Shown here piece by piece: positions 1-6,473 of a stretch of DNA of 14,880 nucleotides (the stretch's first letter is position 1; each line of letters starts with the position of its first letter). Source of the stretch: an uncultured Prevotella sp. (GTDB lineage: Bacteria > Bacteroidota > Bacteroidia > Bacteroidales > Bacteroidaceae). A program made the position numbers and the translations under genes. Under the pieces are notes generated by a model. That model worked only from the letters and a program-made list of their open reading frames with translations. It did not search any database and had not been told where the DNA came from. The stretch is taken from contig URSZ01000055.1 in the NCBI GenBank assembly GCA_900550635.1, positions 1-14,880 on the forward strand, read 5' to 3'.

Positions 1-178
1 CGGCTATTACAACCGAGTCCGGCTTAAAACGTGTTGCTTGCTTTATAAGTAATTCAATATTGTGATTTGCTGTTAATACTTCGGCCTGATATTCTTCCGG
101 GTGTTCTGCGATTACGCTTAAGGCTTGCGTCCCGATAGAACCGGTAGAACCGAGTATGGCTATGCGTTTTTTGCTCAT
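1..178 (-). CDS. dxr: 1-deoxy-D-xylulose 5-phosphate reductoisomerase, N-terminal part (cut by window edge)
   Basis: Reading the minus strand from an ATG at 178 gives about 59 residues beginning MSKKRIAILGSTGSIG, open to the window edge. The GSTGSIG glycine-rich loop right after the start is the NADPH-binding signature of DXR (IspC). The following stretch with ALSVIAEHPEEY and the later FKPDSVVIA fits the first Rossmann strands of the family. The enzyme converts 1-deoxy-D-xylulose 5-phosphate to 2-C-methyl-D-erythritol 4-phosphate, the committed step of the cytosolic MEP isoprenoid pathway, and is the target of fosmidomycin. It lies 48 bases downstream of rimM on the same strand, so it is probably cotranscribed with the tsaB-to-rimM run. 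Catalytic and metal-binding residues lie outside the window and cannot be judged. The start is well supported: the motif begins only a few residues in, as in known DXR proteins. Confidence 0.93.
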   Translation of the reverse strand, partial: MSKKRIAILGSTGSIGTQALSVIAEHPEEYQAEVLTANHNIELLIKQATRFKPDSVVIA

Positions 179-226
179 GCGTGTTTATTGTGATATTTTG
201 ATTTGTGGGATGATTCTTGTAAGTAT

Positions 227-745
227 TTAGTTTATGCTTGTAAGGCCTTCTGGCAAATCTAACTTCAATGTCCTTTTCCTTGGGTTGAAACTTACAAGGA
301 AATCTTCATTGAAAGGTATTATTATTTCTTTAGTACCTTTTATGTACAGCAGCGTGTTTATCGAGCTGTCGTCAATTCCTGTTATTGTCCCCAAAAAACC
401 TTCGGTTTTATCGTAAACATTGAAGCCTGTAAGGTAGCTGGCAGACGGTAAGTTTGAACTTTCGCAGTCTTCGAACGCTTCTCTCGGAAAATATACGCTT
501 GCTCCTACGATAGATTTTGCTTCGTTTTCGCTTTTTATTTCTTTAAGGCGAACATTTACAGTATCGTTGCTTTTAGTTGCAGACTCTTCTATTAGAAAAG
601 GTACTTTTAATCCGTCCAGCTCAAGAATAAGGAATTTGTTTTCTTTATCGACGGCGGTGGAATCGTTACAAAGAATGACATGTTCTCCTTTGTACGAGTT
701 GTATTTCTTTATTTTTCCAACTAAAACAGCGTCGTCAAATAGCAT
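227..745 (-). CDS. rimM: Ribosome maturation factor RimM
   Basis: The product is about 172 residues, the usual RimM size. RimM binds ribosomal protein S19 in the 30S head and assists late 16S rRNA processing and assembly in the cytoplasm. The N-terminal half is the RimM barrel, opening with a VGKI strand. The C-terminal half is a PRC-barrel-like domain with the family pattern GFNVYD..GFLGTITGI, then EIIIPFNEDFLVSF and the ending LDLPEGL. I chose the ATG at 745, one base after the murA stop (TGA at 749-747). A TTG at 754 would add three residues and overlap murA by 8 bases, which seems less likely. Close packing behind murA implies translational coupling. No Shine-Dalgarno is visible, as usual in Bacteroidota. 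Base composition is visibly AT-richer than that of the genes in the right half of the window. Confidence 0.93.
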   Translation of the reverse strand: MLFDDAVLVGKIKKYNSYKGEHVILCNDSTAVDKENKFLILELDGLKVPFLIEESATKSNDTVNVRLKEIKSENEAKSIVGASVYFPREAFEDCESSNLPSASYLTGFNVYDKTEGFLGTITGIDDSSINTLLYIKGTKEIIIPFNEDFLVSFNPRKRTLKLDLPEGLTSIN

Positions 746-746
746 T

Positions 747-2054
747 TCAGTCAATTCTTAAAATGTGTGCGCCCAGTGAGTTCAAACGTTCGTCAATTTT
801 CATGTATCCGCGGTCGATTTGCTCGACATTGTCAATGCGGCTGGTTCCTTCGGCGCTTAGTGCTGCAATAAGCATGGCTATACCGGCCCTTATGTCGGGC
901 GAAGTCATGCGACGCGCCTTTAAGGGGAATTTGTGGTTGTGTCCTACAACTACAGCTCTGTGAGGGTCGCAAAGTATTATCTGTGCGCCCATCTCGATAA
1001 GTTTGTCGACAAAAAACAGCCTGCTTTCGAACATTTTTTGATGGAAAAGCACTGTGCCGTTTGCCTGCGAAGCCGTTACTATAAGTACACTCAGCAAGTC
1101 AGGAGTCAGACCCGGCCATGGAGAATCGGATATGGTAAGAATAGAACCGTCTAAAAATGTTTCTACTTGGTAATGGCTTTGCGTCGGAACTGTAATGTCG
1201 TCGCCTTTTACGTGGATGTGTATTCCTAATCTTTTGAAAGTTTCCGGAATGATACCGAGGTTGGCCACGGAAGCATTTTTTATTGTAATTCCGCCTCCCA
1301 TTATGGCCGACATTCCTATGAAACTTCCTACTTCAATCATGTCGGGAAGAATCGTATGGCTTGTACCCGAAAGGCTCTGCACGCCTTCTATTGTAAGCAG
1401 GTTAGAAGCTACGCCTTTTATCTTCGCCCCCATGCAGATAAGCATTTTGCAGAGCTGTTGTATGTAAGGCTCGCATGCGGCGTTGTATATAGTCGTTGTT
1501 CCCTCTGCCATTGTTGCGGCCATTATCAGGTTTGCAGTTCCTGTAACCGACGCTTCATCAAGCAGGATGTATTTCCCGGTAAGTTTGTTCGCCGAAATGG
1601 TGTAAATTCCGCCGTCGTCATCGCTTTCGAATTTTGCTCCTAATGCATGCAACCCTCTCAGGTGCGTGTCAAGCCGTCGGCGTCCTATGTTGTCACCTCC
1701 GGGTTTGGCCAAAGCAGCTTTGTGGAATCTTGCAAGCAGTGGGCCTACGAGCATTACGCTTCCACGCAACTTCGAGCACAGGTTTGCAAAATCACTACTC
1801 CCAACATAGTTGCTGTCTATATGGTCGGCGCAGAAAGAATATGTACTGTTTCCTTTTTTTTCTATACGCACTCCCATTTGGCGCATGAGGTCTATTAGGT
1901 TTACAACATCCAAGATGTCAGGGATACCGCTTATTGTTACGGTTTCGTCGGTAAGCAGTGTGGCGCAGATAACCTGAAGCGCTTCATTTTTCGCGCCTTG
2001 CGGGGTTATCTCGCCTGCAAGCCTGTGACCTCCTTCTATTAGAAATGACGCCAT
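747..2054 (-). CDS. murA: UDP-N-acetylglucosamine 1-carboxyvinyltransferase (MurA), Cys-to-Asp active-site type
   Basis: MurA transfers enolpyruvate from PEP to UDP-GlcNAc, the first committed step of peptidoglycan synthesis in the cytosol. The 435-residue length is within the family range (about 420-440). The N-terminal PQGAKNEAL contains Lys22, matching the substrate-binding lysine of E. coli MurA. The catalytic loop reads AKPGGDNIGRRRLD, where the E. coli enzyme has PGGCTIGARPVD. Residue 121 is therefore Asp instead of the catalytic, fosfomycin-alkylated Cys115. I confirmed the GAC codon in the DNA on the minus strand. A later GLTPDLLSV segment supplies an aspartate corresponding to Asp305, and FESRLFFVDKL matches the conserved ENRF region. 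The gene is complete. It starts 43 bases after the DUF4290 stop and is followed after one base by the rimM start. Fosfomycin insensitivity is inferred from the Asp variant, not shown. Confidence 0.96.
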   Translation of the reverse strand: MASFLIEGGHRLAGEITPQGAKNEALQVICATLLTDETVTISGIPDILDVVNLIDLMRQMGVRIEKKGNSTYSFCADHIDSNYVGSSDFANLCSKLRGSVMLVGPLLARFHKAALAKPGGDNIGRRRLDTHLRGLHALGAKFESDDDGGIYTISANKLTGKYILLDEASVTGTANLIMAATMAEGTTTIYNAACEPYIQQLCKMLICMGAKIKGVASNLLTIEGVQSLSGTSHTILPDMIEVGSFIGMSAIMGGGITIKNASVANLGIIPETFKRLGIHIHVKGDDITVPTQSHYQVETFLDGSILTISDSPWPGLTPDLLSVLIVTASQANGTVLFHQKMFESRLFFVDKLIEMGAQIILCDPHRAVVVGHNHKFPLKARRMTSPDIRAGIAMLIAALSAEGTSRIDNVEQIDRGYMKIDERLNSLGAHILRID

Positions 2055-2097
2055 GTCGTATATAACTTAGATGTTGGGTTAGGAAACAAACAGCGCT

Positions 2098-2601
2098 TTA
2101 TTTGAATTCATCCATATAGCGTTGTATGTCGTTTTGTATTTTTTCGTCGTTCAGTGAATCCTTGTTCCAGGTTTCCAGATTCCGTCTCATTCTTGCTGCG
2201 GCGAGCTTCATCAGTTCGTCCCGTTTTTCGCCCTCGGGCATTTCGCTGAGTTCGCGTAGTAGTACTTCCATTAAGTGCCCGTAATGGCGGAAATGTATTT
2301 TACTTGTCGGATATGGAACCTGTTCAGGCTTGTTGCTGCCAATGCGTTGCTCTATAGGGAACGGATAGTCTACGTCGAGTTTGTAGCCGGTCATGAATGC
2401 CAGGTGATCCCATAGCTTTTGCTGCAGGCCGGGTGTGTTGCGGTTTTGTGCCGAGAAGTTTGCCATTATCCTTACTATAGTCTCTGCGCAGCGCTGCCGT
2501 TTGTCGCGTTCCTCTATTCCCATAGCATATTCTGCCATCTTTTGTACAAGACGGCCGTATTCCGGCAATATTAGTTTCTCGCGTTTTGTGTTGTAGTCCA
2601 T
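2098..2601 (-). CDS. DUF4290 family protein, function unknown
   Basis: This is a complete 167-residue soluble protein with no signal peptide or membrane segment. I recognise it as the Bacteroidota-restricted DUF4290 family, from the opening MDYNTKREKLILPEYGR and the central HLAFMTGYKLDVDYPFPI. The composition is highly charged and probably mostly helical. The last ~60 residues, with MEVLLRELSEMPEGEKRDELMKLAAARMRRNLETWN in short stretches, look like a helical bundle. No catalytic motif is apparent. The ATG at 2601 directly abuts the tsaB stop codon (TAA at 2604-2602), which suggests coupled translation. murA follows after 43 bases. Placement between tRNA modification and cell wall synthesis genes suggests a housekeeping role, but this does not identify a function. 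The family assignment is from memory of the sequence pattern. Confidence 0.85.
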   Translation of the reverse strand: MDYNTKREKLILPEYGRLVQKMAEYAMGIEERDKRQRCAETIVRIMANFSAQNRNTPGLQQKLWDHLAFMTGYKLDVDYPFPIEQRIGSNKPEQVPYPTSKIHFRHYGHLMEVLLRELSEMPEGEKRDELMKLAAARMRRNLETWNKDSLNDEKIQNDIQRYMDEFK

Positions 2602-3294
2602 TTACAGTAACTTTTTAGGAGTCGTGGCTATGAATTCTTTCAGGTAGTAAGGCTCGAAGTATGCAACGTCCTCAAATTCTCCTTTTGCTATTGATTGTTG
2701 CGCCAAAGGCAGCATGTTGCGTGCTTCGGGTATTATGCCTTTGACGAAGTGTGCGTTAGAGTGCGCTATTATGGTCTCGCATTTCTCTGCGCCGTTGCCG
2801 AAGAAATAGACAGGTTGCTTCTCCAGCAGGTCGTCGAAAGTTCCTTTTTCCACAATTACTGCTTCTGTGGGGCGTATTTCTTTTAACGCCCTGTCGTAAA
2901 CGGCTGTGTATACTTCCATCCGCCTTGCGTCTATCATAGGGCAGAACAAGGCGTTTTCTTCTATTTCGTCGTGGTACAGCAGGAGCGGCACTGTAAGGAG
3001 TTTCAGCGTTTGAACCGAAACCAGCTTTACGTTCCGGCCGTAGCATACACCTTTTGCCGTCGAGGAGCCGATTCTTAGCCCTGTATATGAACCGGGCCCG
3101 GAACTTAATGCCACATAATCGAGCGGTATGGCGTGACTGTCGGCAAACGAGAGTGCGTCTCTTACCATAGGTGCCAGTATTGTAGCCTGGCGAGGCCCTT
3201 CTTTTTCGAGTTGGTCGTAAATTATGTGCCCCTCATGGCTTACGGCTACGGAGCACACTGATGTTGAAGTTTCTATATATAGTATGCACGACAT
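2602..3294 (-). CDS. tsaB: tRNA threonylcarbamoyladenosine biosynthesis protein TsaB
   Basis: TsaB is the inactive ASKHA-fold partner that, with TsaD and TsaE, transfers threonylcarbamoyl to A37 of ANN-decoding tRNAs. The N-terminus CILYIETSTSVCSVAV is the phosphate-1 strand of the fold. LSSGPGSYTGLRIGSSTAKG is the family hallmark, corresponding to SGPGSFTGLRIG in other TsaB proteins. From the ATG at 3294 the protein is 230 residues, the normal size. The frame stays open to an upstream ATG at 3333, but those 13 extra residues are not family-like, and a TAnnTTTG promoter box lies inside that extension. This supports the shorter start. It is the first gene of the minus-strand run leading to dxr. 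It is divergent from the AlaX-like gene, which also acts on tRNA quality. The product ends KKLL, and its stop touches the DUF4290 start. Confidence 0.94.
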   Translation of the reverse strand: MSCILYIETSTSVCSVAVSHEGHIIYDQLEKEGPRQATILAPMVRDALSFADSHAIPLDYVALSSGPGSYTGLRIGSSTAKGVCYGRNVKLVSVQTLKLLTVPLLLYHDEIEENALFCPMIDARRMEVYTAVYDRALKEIRPTEAVIVEKGTFDDLLEKQPVYFFGNGAEKCETIIAHSNAHFVKGIIPEARNMLPLAQQSIAKGEFEDVAYFEPYYLKEFIATTPKKLL

Positions 3295-3322
3295 TTTAAA
3301 CGTACATTTGTTTTGTTGTGTG

Positions 3323-3330
3323 CAAAGATA
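3323..3330 (-). promoter_or_regulatory. Bacteroidota-type -7 box upstream of tsaB
   Basis: On the minus strand this reads TATCTTTG, an exact match to the Bacteroidota primary-sigma -7 consensus TAnnTTTG. It ends 28 bases before the tsaB ATG at 3294, giving a short leader. I found no convincing TTTG -33 element at the usual distance, so only the -7 box is called. It would drive the tsaB-DUF4290-murA-rimM-dxr run. Confidence 0.55.
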
Positions 3331-3435
3331 CAATTTATTTGAGATTATTTGCCGTAGGCAGAGTAAATGCTACTGTTTTTCCGGCAATTTGCGTATTCGT
3401 TTGCAAGTAGGCTGATGCGGTTTGTTTTTTGTAAT

Positions 3436-3443
3436 TATTTTTG
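3436..3443 (+). promoter_or_regulatory. Bacteroidota-type -7 box upstream of the AlaX-like gene
   Basis: TATTTTTG matches TAnnTTTG and ends 27 bases before the ATG at 3471. A TTTG occurs at 3421-3424, but only 11 bases upstream, too close for a standard -33 element. With the box at 3323-3330 on the other strand, this makes the 176-base gap a divergent promoter region. Confidence 0.5.
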
Positions 3444-3470
3444 CACTCTTGTAAACTAAAGCATAATACA

Positions 3471-3950
3471 ATGGACGAAATTCTGAACGGGCATAATAAA
3501 AACGAGTATCCGCCCATGCATACGGCAGAGCATATAGTAAACCGCACCATGGTGAACATGTTCGGCTGCGGCCGCAGTAAAAATGCGCATATAGAGCGAA
3601 AGAAAAGTAAAATCAGTTTCGATTTGCCCGAGTGCCCCACCGAAGCGCAGGTGGACGAAATAATGCGCCGGGTAAACGATGTTATTTCGGCCGACATGCC
3701 TGTTACTTACGATTACGAAGACGCCGCAAATGTGGAGGATGGCATTTCGCTCGAAAAACTGCCCGAGGGCGCGAGCAACACTATACGCATAGTAAGGGTT
3801 GGAGATTATGACAAATGCGCCTGCATAGGTAAGCATGTTGAGCATACAGCTCAGATAGGACGTGTTGTGCTGCTGGGCACAAACTGGGACGAGGAGAAAA
3901 AATCCTTCCGCCTTCGTTTTAAACTGGAAGGAACCGACTGGGAACAATGA
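3471..3950 (+). CDS. Free-standing AlaX-like tRNA editing domain protein
   Basis: The 159-residue product resembles the editing (second additional, SAD) domain of alanyl- and threonyl-tRNA synthetases without the synthetase body. Both halves of the zinc site are present: HTAEH (His17, His21) and CIGKH (Cys118, His122), corresponding to HxxxH and CxxxH in AlaRS and AlaX. TIRIVRVGDYDKCAC just before the second half is typical. AlaX proteins hydrolyse mischarged Ser-tRNA(Ala) or Gly-tRNA(Ala) in trans in the cytosol; substrate choice here is not readable. I chose the ATG at 3471 over one at 3441, because the extra ten residues are not family-like and would overlap the promoter box. The gene stands alone: divergent from tsaB, and followed by a long gap with repeat copy A. 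It could be annotated as an alanyl-tRNA editing or hypothetical protein elsewhere. Confidence 0.85.
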   Translation: MDEILNGHNKNEYPPMHTAEHIVNRTMVNMFGCGRSKNAHIERKKSKISFDLPECPTEAQVDEIMRRVNDVISADMPVTYDYEDAANVEDGISLEKLPEGASNTIRIVRVGDYDKCACIGKHVEHTAQIGRVVLLGTNWDEEKKSFRLRFKLEGTDWEQ

Positions 3951-3993
3951 TAGTTTTTTAGCGTGTAACCCGGGTCGGAAAACAGACAAATAA

Positions 3994-4013
3994 AGCACCT
4001 GAAAATAGGTGCT
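3994..4013 (+). terminator. Stem-loop after the AlaX-like gene, possible terminator or repeat flank
   Basis: AGCACCT (3994-4000) and AGGTGCT (4007-4013) are perfect reverse complements around a 6-base loop. This sits 43 bases after the AlaX-like stop. No T-run follows directly, so intrinsic termination is doubtful. It occupies the position where repeat copies B and C carry a different hairpin, so it may be part of the extended repeat element. Confidence 0.35.
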
Positions 4014-4040
4014 GAGTTTCAGAGAGTTACAACCATGTCT

Positions 4041-4118
4041 GAGAAAAGAAAAAATACAAGGCACATAATTTAAAATATGTGCCTTGTATTTTAAAATATG
4101 TCCGACCTGTTTTTTGCC
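4041..4118 (+). repeat. Modular palindromic intergenic repeat, copy A (with perfect 17-bp stem)
   Basis: This 78-base core aligns without gaps to copies B and C read on the minus strand. It opens GAGAAAAGAAAAAATA and ends TTTTTTGCC. The three 13-base modules are at 4055-4067, 4076-4088 and 4097-4109, spaced exactly 21 bases apart by 8-base A/T spacers. Here modules 1 and 2 are exact reverse complements (TACAAGGCACATA and TATGTGCCTTGTA). With flanking A and T bases they form a perfect 17-bp stem (4051-4067 with 4076-4092) around an 8-base loop. Module 3 is TATGTCCGACCTG. Weaker similarity continues downstream, where A has AAAAACCGGTGAAAA and B and C have AAAACCGCATGAAAA. The copy lies between two convergent genes. 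Function is unknown; terminator, mobile miniature element or protein-binding array are possible. Confidence 0.8.
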
Positions 4119-4285
4119 TTTCCGAAAAACCGGTGAAAATTGTAAACACAAAACAGTGGGATTTCTTGAGGCTTTTTCCGGTGCTGGTATAATTAAGTCT
4201 CAAGCAATGTATATTGCTTTTGCTTCCGCGGTCGTATCAGTTAGTTTGTGGCTTGTTACTTTAACCCAAATCGGTCATTAGACTT

Positions 4286-4421
4286 CGGGCAGATTGCCTG
4301 TTTATGTCAGGCAGGTTACTTTACGCTTGGCCGAAAGCGTGGCGGGCCACGTTGAGGACAAGCGGAGAGAAAGATGCCGGTAGAAACGGGTAAGATGCCC
4401 GGAGAGCCTGCCCGTGCCGGC
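4286..4421. ncRNA. Candidate structured RNA with pseudoknot potential (unidentified)
   Basis: This GC-rich island sits in an AT-rich gap. CGGGCAG (4286-4292) pairs with CTGCCCG (4408-4414) as a closing helix. Inside are three hairpins: TGCCTG (4295-4300) with CAGGCA (4308-4313), ACGCTT (4323-4328) with AAGCGT (4335-4340), and CGGG (4387-4390) with CCCG (4398-4401). GCCGG (4376-4380) can pair with CCGGC (4417-4421) across the closing helix, which would be a pseudoknot. I compared it by memory with RNase P, tmRNA, SRP, 6S and common riboswitches (including the cobalamin box) and found no convincing match. The strand is undetermined. Helices were found by eye without energy calculation, and short GC helices arise by chance. 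Confidence 0.35.
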
Positions 4422-4471
4422 TTATTATTGGCGATTCATTAATTATTTGCGTTCTAACGACCGATTAGGGT

Positions 4472-4864
4472 TTAGTGTTTCTTGAAATTGGCTTTGTCGT
4501 GGGCCAGTTTCTTAGTGAAAAAGGTTATTTTCTGCTGCGCTTCTTCTTTGTCGAAGTCGAGTGAATCCTTTAAATCTCCCTTTGGATTTAAGGCAAGGGC
4601 CTTTTCTGTTTTTTCAAGGTCCTTTCGGGCTTCGAAAAGGTCGATGGAGTCGAGCAGCAGTATGCCTTCTTCGCGTGCATTGAAAGCACGTGGCGATTTG
4701 TCGCGCAGGCTGTCTATGGCGGCACGTGCTTCCTTGAAACGTTCAAATCCTAAATAGTCGCGCGCCTGCGACAGGTACATCTGTCCCGTTTTTTCAGGGT
4801 CATCCTTTGAGGTGCAGGCCGTTATGGCAAGCATGGCGCAAGCCGTGAATATGAGTTTTTTCAT
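4472..4864 (-). CDS. Small conserved-type lipoprotein, TPR-like helical
   Basis: This 130-residue protein begins MKKLIFTACAMLAITAC. A basic start, a hydrophobic core and a lipobox ending at Cys17 predict processing by signal peptidase II. A negatively charged SKDDPE follows the cysteine, which in Bacteroidota is compatible with sorting to the outer membrane or surface. The rest is helical and charged. MYLSQARDYLGFERFKEARAAIDSL resembles one tetratricopeptide-type repeat, and a lysine-rich helical tail ends the protein. No enzymatic motif is visible and I do not recognise a named family. It is a single gene, convergent with the AlaX-like gene and divergent from cca. An imperfect -7-like box (TATTTTTA on minus, 4894-4901) lies 30 bases upstream. 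The start is clear because the signal peptide begins there. Confidence 0.82.
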   Translation of the reverse strand: MKKLIFTACAMLAITACTSKDDPEKTGQMYLSQARDYLGFERFKEARAAIDSLRDKSPRAFNAREEGILLLDSIDLFEARKDLEKTEKALALNPKGDLKDSLDFDKEEAQQKITFFTKKLAHDKANFKKH

Positions 4865-5033
4865 GAAGTGTAGGTTTAAATTCTTAATTGTGGTAAAAAT
4901 ACAAAATCCGCGCTATTTTTATTAATTTTGCTGTCTCAAAAATGATAGATAATAACATTTGCTCAAAAGCGCATGACGTTTAAGGCCGTATTGTTTTCAA
5001 CCGGGCTTTGCTCTTGATAGTTTTATTCGGGTA

Positions 5034-6473
5034 ATGATGATGGATTTTTCACCTGCGGAACTCCGTTCCAAGATAGACACTAAAATTTTTCGCAGCCTGT
5101 CTTCCGTGGCCGATGATTTGGGATTGAAATGTTATGTAATAGGAGGATTTGTAAGGGATATATTTTTAAACCGTCCTTCAAAAGACATCGACGTTCTTGT
5201 AGTTGGAAGCGGAATCGACATGGCCCGCGCCGTCTGCAACCAGTGGGGCAGGGGGGCGCACCTTTCTGTTTTCAGGAATTTCGGAACGGCACAGGTTAAA
5301 TACAAAGGTTGTGAGATAGAATTCGTTGGAGCGCGCAAGGAAAGCTACAACAGCGATTCGCGTAAGCCGGTAGTTGAGACCGGAACACTTGAAGACGACC
5401 AGCGGCGCCGCGACTTTACGATAAACGTCCTTGCTCTTTGCCTTAACGGCGAACGCTTTGGCGAATTGTCCGACCCGTTCGGCGGATTGGACGATTTGCA
5501 CGATAAGATAATCCGCACTCCGCTCGACCCCGACATAACCTTTTCGGACGATCCCTTGAGAATGATGCGCTGCGTGCGCTTTGCCACGCAGTTGGGCTTT
5601 TATATAGAAGACGAAACCTTTGCTGCCCTCGAAAGAAACGCGGAACGTATAAAGATTGTCAGTTTCGAACGCATAACCGACGAACTCAACAAGATAATAA
5701 TGTCGCCTGTTCCGTCGAAAGGCTTTGTCGATCTTCAGCGCAGCGGTTTGCTCGCTTACATACTGCCCGAACTTTCAAATCTTGACATAGTGGAATCGCG
5801 CGGAAAGTTCGCCCACAAGAATAATTTCTATCATACGCTCGAGGTGCTCGACAATGTTGCCGCTAAATCCGACAATCTTTGGCTGCGTTGGGCCGCCATA
5901 ATGCACGATGTGGGAAAGACTTCCACCAAGCGTTGGGACGCGCTGAACGGCTGGACATTCCGCAATCACAACGTGGCAGGCCGTAAAATGGTGAAGCCGG
6001 TGTTCCGCCGTCTGAAGTTACCGCTCGACGAGAGGATGAAATATGTTGAGAAACTTGTGGACCTTCATATGCGCCCAATCATAATAGCCGACGACATTGT
6101 TACCGACAGCGCGGTGCGCAGGCTTTTGTTCGACGCCGGCAACGACATCGACGACCTCATGCTTCTGTGCGAGGCCGACGTTACGAGCCGCAACCGACTG
6201 AGAAAACAAGCGTTCCTCGACAATTTCAAATTAGTGCGCCAAAAATTAAAGGATATAGAGGAAAAAGACCGCATACGCAATTTCCAGCCTCCCATTGGCG
6301 GCGACGAGATAATGGAAATCTTCGGCTTGCCTCCGTGCAGGGAAGTTGGAGATTTGAAATCCACGATAAAAGACGCTATCCTCGACGGCTTGGTTCCCAA
6401 TGAACGCGAAGCCGTTTATGAATATATGCTTGTTTGTGCTGAAAAAATGGGGCTTCACCCGGTAAAACGATGA
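5034..6473 (+). CDS. cca: CCA tRNA nucleotidyltransferase with HD domain
   Basis: This class II nucleotidyltransferase adds or repairs the 3' CCA of tRNAs in the cytosol. The 479-residue product has, in order, the head motif VIGGFVRDIFLNR with catalytic DxD (Asp51, Asp53), the RRDFTIN motif (125-131) that opens the neck, and DDPLRMMRCVRFATQLGF (172-189), which shapes the nucleotide-selecting pocket. A C-terminal HD phosphohydrolase domain follows (His267, and His291-Asp292 in IMHDVGK). The HD domain suggests an added phosphatase or 2',3'-cyclic phosphodiesterase activity, as known for some CCA enzymes. A poly(A) polymerase role cannot be fully excluded from sequence, but CCA addition is the expected function in this phylum. 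Three consecutive ATG codons open the frame (5034, 5037, 5040) and the exact start is not decidable. Its end overlaps the next gene by ATGA, implying translational coupling. Confidence 0.93.
   Translation: MMMDFSPAELRSKIDTKIFRSLSSVADDLGLKCYVIGGFVRDIFLNRPSKDIDVLVVGSGIDMARAVCNQWGRGAHLSVFRNFGTAQVKYKGCEIEFVGARKESYNSDSRKPVVETGTLEDDQRRRDFTINVLALCLNGERFGELSDPFGGLDDLHDKIIRTPLDPDITFSDDPLRMMRCVRFATQLGFYIEDETFAALERNAERIKIVSFERITDELNKIIMSPVPSKGFVDLQRSGLLAYILPELSNLDIVESRGKFAHKNNFYHTLEVLDNVAAKSDNLWLRWAAIMHDVGKTSTKRWDALNGWTFRNHNVAGRKMVKPVFRRLKLPLDERMKYVEKLVDLHMRPIIIADDIVTDSAVRRLLFDAGNDIDDLMLLCEADVTSRNRLRKQAFLDNFKLVRQKLKDIEEKDRIRNFQPPIGGDEIMEIFGLPPCREVGDLKSTIKDAILDGLVPNEREAVYEYMLVCAEKMGLHPVKR

Larger units (their letters stand above)
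3951..4471. other. 521-base intergenic region between convergent genes
   Basis: This gap separates the AlaX-like gene (plus) from the lipoprotein gene (minus). From left to right it holds a small stem-loop at 3994-4013, repeat copy A at 4041-4118, an AT-rich stretch with a short hydrophobic reading frame at 4207-4281, and a GC-rich stretch at 4286-4421 able to fold into several helices. I see no conventional protein gene in it. Open frames crossing it on either strand read through the palindromes and resemble no family. Confidence 0.75.

Noticed and set aside
747..754. TTG start for rimM overlapping murA
   Set aside because: An ATG four codons in, one base after the murA stop, gives a normal RimM N-terminus without needing a rare start codon.
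3456..4151. Long minus-strand open frame of 231 codons across the AlaX-like gene and repeat A
   Set aside because: It is antisense to a well-supported gene, reads through the palindromic repeat and resembles no protein family.
4084..4281. Plus-strand frame of 65 codons starting inside repeat A
   Set aside because: Its first part is repeat sequence with no family match. Only the last 24 codons looked at all interesting, and those are reported separately with low weight.
4286..4421. GC-rich island as a known RNA: RNase P, cobalamin riboswitch or tmRNA
   Set aside because: Fragments such as CCGGCTTAT and GGAGAGCCTGCC recall RNase P and the B12 box. The required partner elements (for RNase P the GAGGAAAGTC region, for tmRNA the T-arm and CCA end) are missing.
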